Assembly (NCBI RefSeq): GCF_000090795.2
Contig: NW_003546286.1
Span: forward strand, 53,113 to 81,319
Reading direction: 5' to 3'
From: Amphimedon queenslandica
Lineage: Eukaryota > Porifera > Demospongiae > Haplosclerida > Niphatidae
Length of the DNA stretch: 28,207 bases
Under the pieces are notes generated by a model, which saw only the letters and a list, made by a program, of their open reading frames with translations, did not search any database and had not been told where the DNA came from. The translations under genes and the position numbers were made by a program. Position 1 is the first letter of the stretch. Each line of letters begins with the position of its first letter. Shown here piece after piece: positions 21,542 through 28,207 of this stretch.

Positions 21542-21559
21542 GTCTAGAAGATTCTGGCG
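21542..21559 (+). promoter_or_regulatory. Heat-shock element-like site 1
   Basis: Alternating pentamers GTC-TA-GAA-GA-TTC-TG-G: two perfect central units (GAA 21547-21549, TTC 21552-21554) flanked by partial ones, about 210 bp upstream of the HSP90 start codon. Fits the HSF1 consensus nGAAnnTTCn. Confidence 0.5.
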
Positions 21560-21612
21560 GGGAGAAAAAGTTCCCAACTTCCCACCGATCCCACGTGTGA
21601 CCTGGTCCACCT

Positions 21613-21627
21613 GGAACATTCTGGAGT
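21613..21627 (+). promoter_or_regulatory. Heat-shock element-like site 2
   Basis: GGAACATTCTGGAG gives GAA (21614-21616), TTC (21619-21621) and GAG (21624-21626) at exact 5-bp spacing: a three-unit HSE with one mismatch, about 140 bp upstream of the HSP90 start codon. Confidence 0.6.
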
Positions 21628-21699
21628 GGACGAGGATAGACTCTGGCCACGAGTATTTAGGGAGCTCTTCTTCTTGCCAATCCTCACGAATCTTTCTGA

Positions 21700-24620
<2,921 letters not shown>

Positions 24621-25069
24621 AGACTTAAGACTTAATGTTCAAGTATAAAATACGTGTTGTTGTTAAGTGTTATAATAATAACTAGTAATAACTATGCTGT
24701 AAAAGCTGTTAAAAATGAATATTCTTGATTTTTGTGTTGTGTCATTTTAAATATGTAATGTGAATTCAAATCATTGTAAATGCCAGACCAAGTTTGGAAT
24801 AATTTTCTAAAGGCTACCATACACTAGGCAACATGTTGCTAGCAACATTTGTGGTTACTTTGATCTTGTAAGCAACATGTTGCCAGAAATAGAAAGATGT
24901 TCTATTTTTGGCAACATGTTGTTTGGTTGCTAGCAACAAGTTGCCTCGTGTATGAAGGCCTTTAGGGTTAGATTTTAGAAATGCTCTTACAATTGACAAA
25001 AATATCTTTAAATCATCAAAATTTTAATTAAAAAAGTAAACTAAAGCCTCAATAAAGAGTTAGTCTTAG
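24621..25069. other. Convergent 3' spacer between HSP90 and the PLAT-like gene
   Basis: 449 bp between two convergent stop codons. Contains the MITE-like element at 24810-24962 and a plus-strand AATAAA at 25051-25056 that could serve HSP90. An ATTAAA overlaps the HSP90 stop codon itself (24617-24622). No gene seen. Confidence 0.6.
24810..24962. mobile_element. 153-bp MITE-like element with 37-bp inverted termini and TA flanks
   Basis: The left arm (AAGGCTACCATACAC... to 24846) and the right arm match as reverse complements at 32 of 37 positions, ending AAGGC...GCCTT. TA lies on both sides (24808-24809, 24963-24964), as for Tc1/mariner-type insertion. Inside, the palindrome GCAACATGTTGC occurs twice in full and in near-copies, so the whole element can fold in several registers. 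No ORF of its own. Confidence 0.75.
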
Positions 25070-25666
25070 TTAATTGAGGAGTAAAGTAAGTACAAATCGT
25101 CGTGCATCAGTTGCTCCATCTCCATCGATCCATTGGAATGTGTTTATGTCCATCGTGGCTAGCTCAGTTTGACCATTAGCAGTTCCAACAAATGTAACAA
25201 TGGAGTCAATATGCCATCCATCATTGCTACCTTGCTCCAATGTGATTTGCTCAATCTCAGACTTACGAATGCAAGTATCAGTGAAACCAAAACTTGCAAC
25301 ACTTATCTTCCAAAGATCTCCTTTAGCTCGCTGAAAATCGTCACCAGGCAAGTTTGGAAGTCGTCCTTTGCGAACCACCCCATTGACTTTCATTTCAATC
25401 ATGTGAGCACTCTCAGCAGCATTGGCGTTAAGATCATTTGAACTAAATCCCATCACATACAAAGTTGTGATGCAGGCACCTAATAATGATACAATGACAA
25501 AAATGATGAAGCATGAGGGAATGAGTATTTTACCTGAGGCAACATCGCGACGCTCCAATCCTTGTTCATTGAGTTCCTTCACTTGTTCCATCAAAGCAGG
25601 ACTAGCTGAGGTGCATGCAATGAGTCCTAACACAAGGAGAGCTGCAAATAGTTGAGCCTTTGCCAT
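25070..25666 (-). CDS. Small secreted PLAT/LH2-like protein (180 aa, 2 exons)
   Basis: Exons 25666-25534 and 25479-25070. The 54-nt intron (25533-25480, GTAAAA...TTATTAG) is a multiple of three with no stop, so the unspliced frame stays open and wrongly shows a membrane-spanning stretch. After splicing the protein has a signal peptide (MAKAQLFAALLVLGLIACTSA), a short propeptide ending LERR, and a single beta-rich domain. That domain begins CITTLYVMGF and contains LPGDDFQRAKGDLWKISV, IEQITLEQ.S.DGWHIDSIVTF and a final RRFVLTL. The order F.RG..D.W.....I..I.L...N.GWH.D.I resembles PLAT/LH2 domains, which bind lipids or membrane-associated partners. Two cysteines of the mature part could pair. 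A TATA box lies upstream. The function is unknown and the PLAT assignment is by eye. Confidence 0.75.
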   Translation of the reverse strand: MAKAQLFAALLVLGLIACTSASPALMEQVKELNEQGLERRDVASGKILIPSCFIIFVIVSLLGACITTLYVMGFSSNDLNANAAESAHMIEMKVNGVVRKGRLPNLPGDDFQRAKGDLWKISVASFGFTDTCIRKSEIEQITLEQGSNDGWHIDSIVTFVGTANGQTELATMDINTFQWIDGDGATDARRFVLTLLLN

Positions 25667-25733
25667 TTCTTTTTATTGATTCACTTGTATATAGCTATGG
25701 ATCTAATGCAATGAGAGTCACTGCTGAACTACC

Positions 25734-25741
25734 TTTATATA
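25734..25741 (-). promoter_or_regulatory. TATA box of the PLAT-like gene
   Basis: Minus-strand TATATAAA (followed by GG), 67 nt before the start codon at 25666. A large foldback repeat begins about 20 bp upstream. Confidence 0.6.
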
Positions 25742-25762
25742 GGCTTTCCCCTGAGGCTGGAG

Positions 25763-25985
25763 TCCTGGGCCAACTGTCATTGATCCTATTCATTCTTATC
25801 ATTAGTATTTGACCTTCATAGACTGTAATTCATCATCAATAGGAAATTATTTTAAACTGATTACAGTATGTTATTAACATACCATAGTCAGTTTAAAATA
25901 ACTTTCTATTCATGAATTACAGTCTATATGCATAAGGTCAGTGATAATCTAATAATGATAAGAATGAATTGCAATAGTCAGGGCC
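25763..25985. mobile_element. Foldback element upstream of the PLAT-like gene
   Basis: Two imperfect arms of about 110 bp meet at GTATGTTATTAACATAC (25867-25883). Shared blocks in opposite orientation include CATTCTTATCATTA, AGACTGTAATTCAT and TTATTTTAAACTGA. A third, direct copy of the left arm follows at about 26021-26120. No ORF and no clear target duplication. Confidence 0.7.
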
Positions 25986-26020
25986 CGGAGATCGGCCCAA
26001 GTTAAATGGCACTGATCTTC

Positions 26021-26120
26021 CTGGACTATTGCCATTGATCCTATTTATTCTTATTATTAGGATTTGAAATTATGTGTGCAGCTGTGTTAAAGTTTAATTC
26101 ATCAATAGAAAGCTATGATC
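26021..26120 (+). repeat. Solo copy of the foldback arm
   Basis: Matches 25764-25860 in the same orientation (CATTGATCCTATTTATTCTTATTATTAG...GATTTGA, then TTAATTCATCAATAGAAA). It fills most of the remaining spacer up to the ZFYVE19 start. Confidence 0.55.
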
Positions 26121-26233
26121 ATTCTATTTTCAGCACTGAATTGATATCATGTACTCTTGATCGAGCTCTTGATAATAATTGATCCCTAAAAATAAAAAAA
26201 ATTAATCTTGTCCAGACCACGCCCTATAACAAA

Positions 26234-27796
26234 ATGGCTGACAGGTGCTATGGGTGCACTAGTAAGTACAAGTTTCGAGAAAAGCCGATAGACTGCCCTC
26301 AGTGTCGGAAGAGCTTTTGTAACAAGTGCCTAGACCGTAAGAGATTGAGTGAGCCCGGATACTCTTGTGTCTACTGCTCCCAGAAGCAAAAGAGAGCCAA
26401 CAAAGCAGAAGAGAAAGACATACTTCAGAACTTTCATGAACGTTACTATAAGCACAGGCAGCAGCAGGACCATTCTAAGTTATCTCGAGTACCAGTAGAA
26501 AGTAAAGCACCACATGTATCTAGGACCAGTCCGGCGCAGGCACAGAAACGGGGTTTTCTAAGCCCCGAGGACCAGGAACTTGAAAATAGATTTTTAAGGC
26601 TTCGTCAAGACCGTGTTACTGATGTCCCAACTACAGCCGAACTACAAGAGAAATTCAATCAGTTTCAAGGCAAAGACACTGCCGAAACACCTTCTAGTAC
26701 GTCATCTAATCAATCTACTGAGGTTCCACCTGGTAGTAAGACTAACTTTGAGCAGACGCAAGATCTGATGAAGCAAATGAAGGAAGAGGCAGACCTGGAG
26801 AACAAGTTAGAAGCACGACAACGCAAACAAGATTCAGAGATGGCAGCTCGATTTGATGCTTTAAGAGGCAGAGAAACTAGCATATCAAACAGTACAACTA
26901 ATGACCGGACTAACGATGAATCAGATAAGGTTCTTTCAAGTACAGAGGGAGGTTTAAAACCAGAAGTAGAGACCGACCCTGAGAAACTGTTACATGATCT
27001 GCAAAATTTGGCATCTCAGGAAGAAAGAGCTGCTTTACAAGTACTCGGATCATCTGACATTAAATCTATACTACAAAAAGTGAAGCCAGAAGATGAAAAT
27101 CGTCCCGACATCACTTATCCTACTTTAGAGGGGGAGGCAAGGTCTAACGAAGGGACAAATCGTGACATGATACCAGAGAAAGAGCTCCAGGGTCTTATTG
27201 AGGAAGGATTAGCAGAGAATAAGCTTGAAGCTGAACTGAAGGCAAGAGATAATGATTTCATAGCATCTGCTACAAATCAAGTCTCAAAGTTAATGACCAA
27301 CAGTGACAACGAGAGTGACGAAGAGGAGGTGAAGAGTAAACCAAGAGGTGCTGAAGGAGGAGGCTTAGACTTTAATTGGCGTCACTTTGAAACCAAAGGA
27401 GCCGTTTCTAAGACTGCTGACTCAATAGGACTCGACTGGTTTGACGACGAAGATGAGGAATTTGATGAACAAGTTCACAAGCTTTTAACACAAATATCAG
27501 AAGAAGCTAAACTGGAGGAAAGATTGGAAGCAAGTGGATTGGGACACATTTTGGAAGAGAAGACCCAAGAACCTAAAGCATCTCCTCCTTCAGTCAGAGG
27601 AGCTGCAGCTGCTATTTCAGTTAGAGAAGAAGGAGATGAATTCCCTTGGTGTTGTATGTGCAATGCTGATGCTGCTCTTAAGTGTTTTGATTGTGACAAT
27701 GATCTTTATTGTGTCCCTTGCTTTTCTCAGGGTCACGAAGGATTCCAGTTGTTTGATCATCGCTATGCACCTTTTGAACATTCATCTAGAAAATAA
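26234..27796 (+). CDS. ZFYVE19: ZFYVE19/ANCHR homolog, abscission checkpoint regulator (520 aa, single exon)
   Basis: Eight cysteines in the N-terminal FYVE-like zinc finger (C5, C8, C21, C24, C29, C32, C45, C48) lie in the MxxRCYGC arrangement of human ANCHR. Two MIT-interacting-like segments follow, LENRFLRLRQDR near 117-128 and LQEKFNQF near 137-144, matching the paired RLxxL motifs of the human protein. The middle is charged and helical with repeated EEAxLExKLEA-type segments. The end (about 473-512) is the conserved second zinc-binding module PWCCMCNADAALKC, CDNDLYC, CF..GHEGF..FDH. Human ANCHR holds VPS4 at the midbody to delay abscission (NoCut checkpoint), and the same role is likely. 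It lacks introns, unlike most neighbours. AATAAA overlaps the stop (27795-27800). Confidence 0.92.
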   Translation: MADRCYGCTSKYKFREKPIDCPQCRKSFCNKCLDRKRLSEPGYSCVYCSQKQKRANKAEEKDILQNFHERYYKHRQQQDHSKLSRVPVESKAPHVSRTSPAQAQKRGFLSPEDQELENRFLRLRQDRVTDVPTTAELQEKFNQFQGKDTAETPSSTSSNQSTEVPPGSKTNFEQTQDLMKQMKEEADLENKLEARQRKQDSEMAARFDALRGRETSISNSTTNDRTNDESDKVLSSTEGGLKPEVETDPEKLLHDLQNLASQEERAALQVLGSSDIKSILQKVKPEDENRPDITYPTLEGEARSNEGTNRDMIPEKELQGLIEEGLAENKLEAELKARDNDFIASATNQVSKLMTNSDNESDEEEVKSKPRGAEGGGLDFNWRHFETKGAVSKTADSIGLDWFDDEDEEFDEQVHKLLTQISEEAKLEERLEASGLGHILEEKTQEPKASPPSVRGAAAAISVREEGDEFPWCCMCNADAALKCFDCDNDLYCVPCFSQGHEGFQLFDHRYAPFEHSSRK

Positions 27797-27800
27797 TAAA
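27795..27800 (+). terminator. Polyadenylation signal of the ZFYVE19 homolog
   Basis: AATAAA begins inside the second of two tandem stop codons. If used, the 3' untranslated region would be only about 20-30 nt. The 208 bp from here to the arylsulfatase stop hold no gene. Confidence 0.5.
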
Positions 27801-28004
27801 ATCTAATTGTAATAGCAAGACTAGAACGATTTGTCTCATTGTTTTCTTTATATTTGTTTGTGTAACATTACTACAAACTGTTAAAGTATTTTGGTACAGT
27901 GAAGCAAGAGGTAAAACTATATAACTTTTAGCAATGGCTTTAAAAAATAATGTAGCTATTGACAGCAGCAAAAAAAGCAGTAGCTAATAAGAGCAGCATG
28001 CAGC

Positions 28005-28207
28005 TTAAAGGTTCTTCCATGGTCTCCAGTATCCACCATTATCTGCCATGAATTTACATGCATTGGAATCACTGGGTAAAGCAGCCTCAGAGTGATATCC
28101 TTGATCTTGCATGTCTCGTGGCTCTTTTGAAAACTCATTGTACCTTTCCAGTAGCTTTTGGACCATCTCAGGATTTTCTTTCGACAGATCTTTTTTCTCA
28201 GTAGGAT
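28005..28207 (-). CDS. Arylsulfatase (B/I/J type), C-terminal end, 5' partial
   Basis: The open frame enters from the right edge and stops at TAA (28007-28005), giving 66 residues. It starts PTEKKDLSKENPEMVQKLLE and ends with ACKFMADNGGYWRPWKNL. These match the end of arylsulfatase B-like enzymes: the D.EE..DLS...P..V.KLL.RL segment, and a terminal cysteine followed by W.PW. Such enzymes are lysosomal or secreted sulfatases that remove sulfate from glycosaminoglycans. The catalytic cysteine region would lie outside the window, so activity cannot be judged. It converges with the ZFYVE19 homolog. Confidence 0.85.
   Translation of the reverse strand, partial: PTEKKDLSKENPEMVQKLLERYNEFSKEPRDMQDQGYHSEAALPSDSNACKFMADNGGYWRPWKNL

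Overview
The window is animal genomic DNA: AT-rich, intron-rich and gene-dense, with many introns of 46-100 nt, and with metazoan-only families (a TGF-beta ligand, KCTD3/SHKBP1, WDR20, ZFYVE19/ANCHR, a rhodopsin-type GPCR). Nine genes or gene ends in 28 kb with introns this short fit a compact early-branching animal genome, best a demosponge such as Amphimedon queenslandica. The species is inferred, not shown. All exon structures below were built by hand from GT/AG sites, phase and homology, and nearly all close in frame.

Layout. (1) 8-313 (+): last exon of a class-A-like GPCR. (2) 468-2530 (-): ankyrin-repeat gene. (3) 2656-6942 (-): R3H/RGG-type protein in 11 exons. (4) 7076-8405 (-): two-exon TGF-beta-like ligand with a nine-cysteine mature domain. 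(5) 8598-18166 (-): KCTD3/SHKBP1 homolog in 19 exons, whose 3' introns are swollen by repeats. (6) 18419-21377 (-): WDR20 homolog in 4 exons. (7) 21763-24620 (+): cytosolic HSP90 in 5 exons, divergent from WDR20 across 385 bp that hold heat-shock-element-like sites. (8) 25070-25666 (-): small secreted PLAT-like protein. (9) 26234-27796 (+): intronless ZFYVE19/ANCHR homolog. (10) 28005-28207+ (-): C-terminal end of an arylsulfatase.

Genes 2-6 are head-to-tail on the minus strand with only about 125-250 bp from each stop codon to the next start codon. The genes do not form one pathway, but the order is informative. From memory of the human map, WDR20 and HSP90AA1 are head-to-head neighbours at 14q32, and KCTD3 and SHKBP1 share cytobands with TGFB2 (1q41) and TGFB1 (19q13.2). 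Here both relationships appear as immediate adjacencies, which suggests pre-vertebrate, perhaps pan-metazoan, microsynteny and supports reading the ligand as TGF-beta sensu stricto-like.

Repeats lie in introns and intergenic spacers: a seven-unit ~190-bp array with palindromic junctions in a KCTD3 intron, a related element with terminal inverted repeats in an ankyrin-gene intron, three other foldback/MITE-like elements, CT/GA microsatellites at splice sites, AAT microsatellites, and a recurrent palindrome TACATGTA. No tRNA, rRNA or CRISPR array was recognised.
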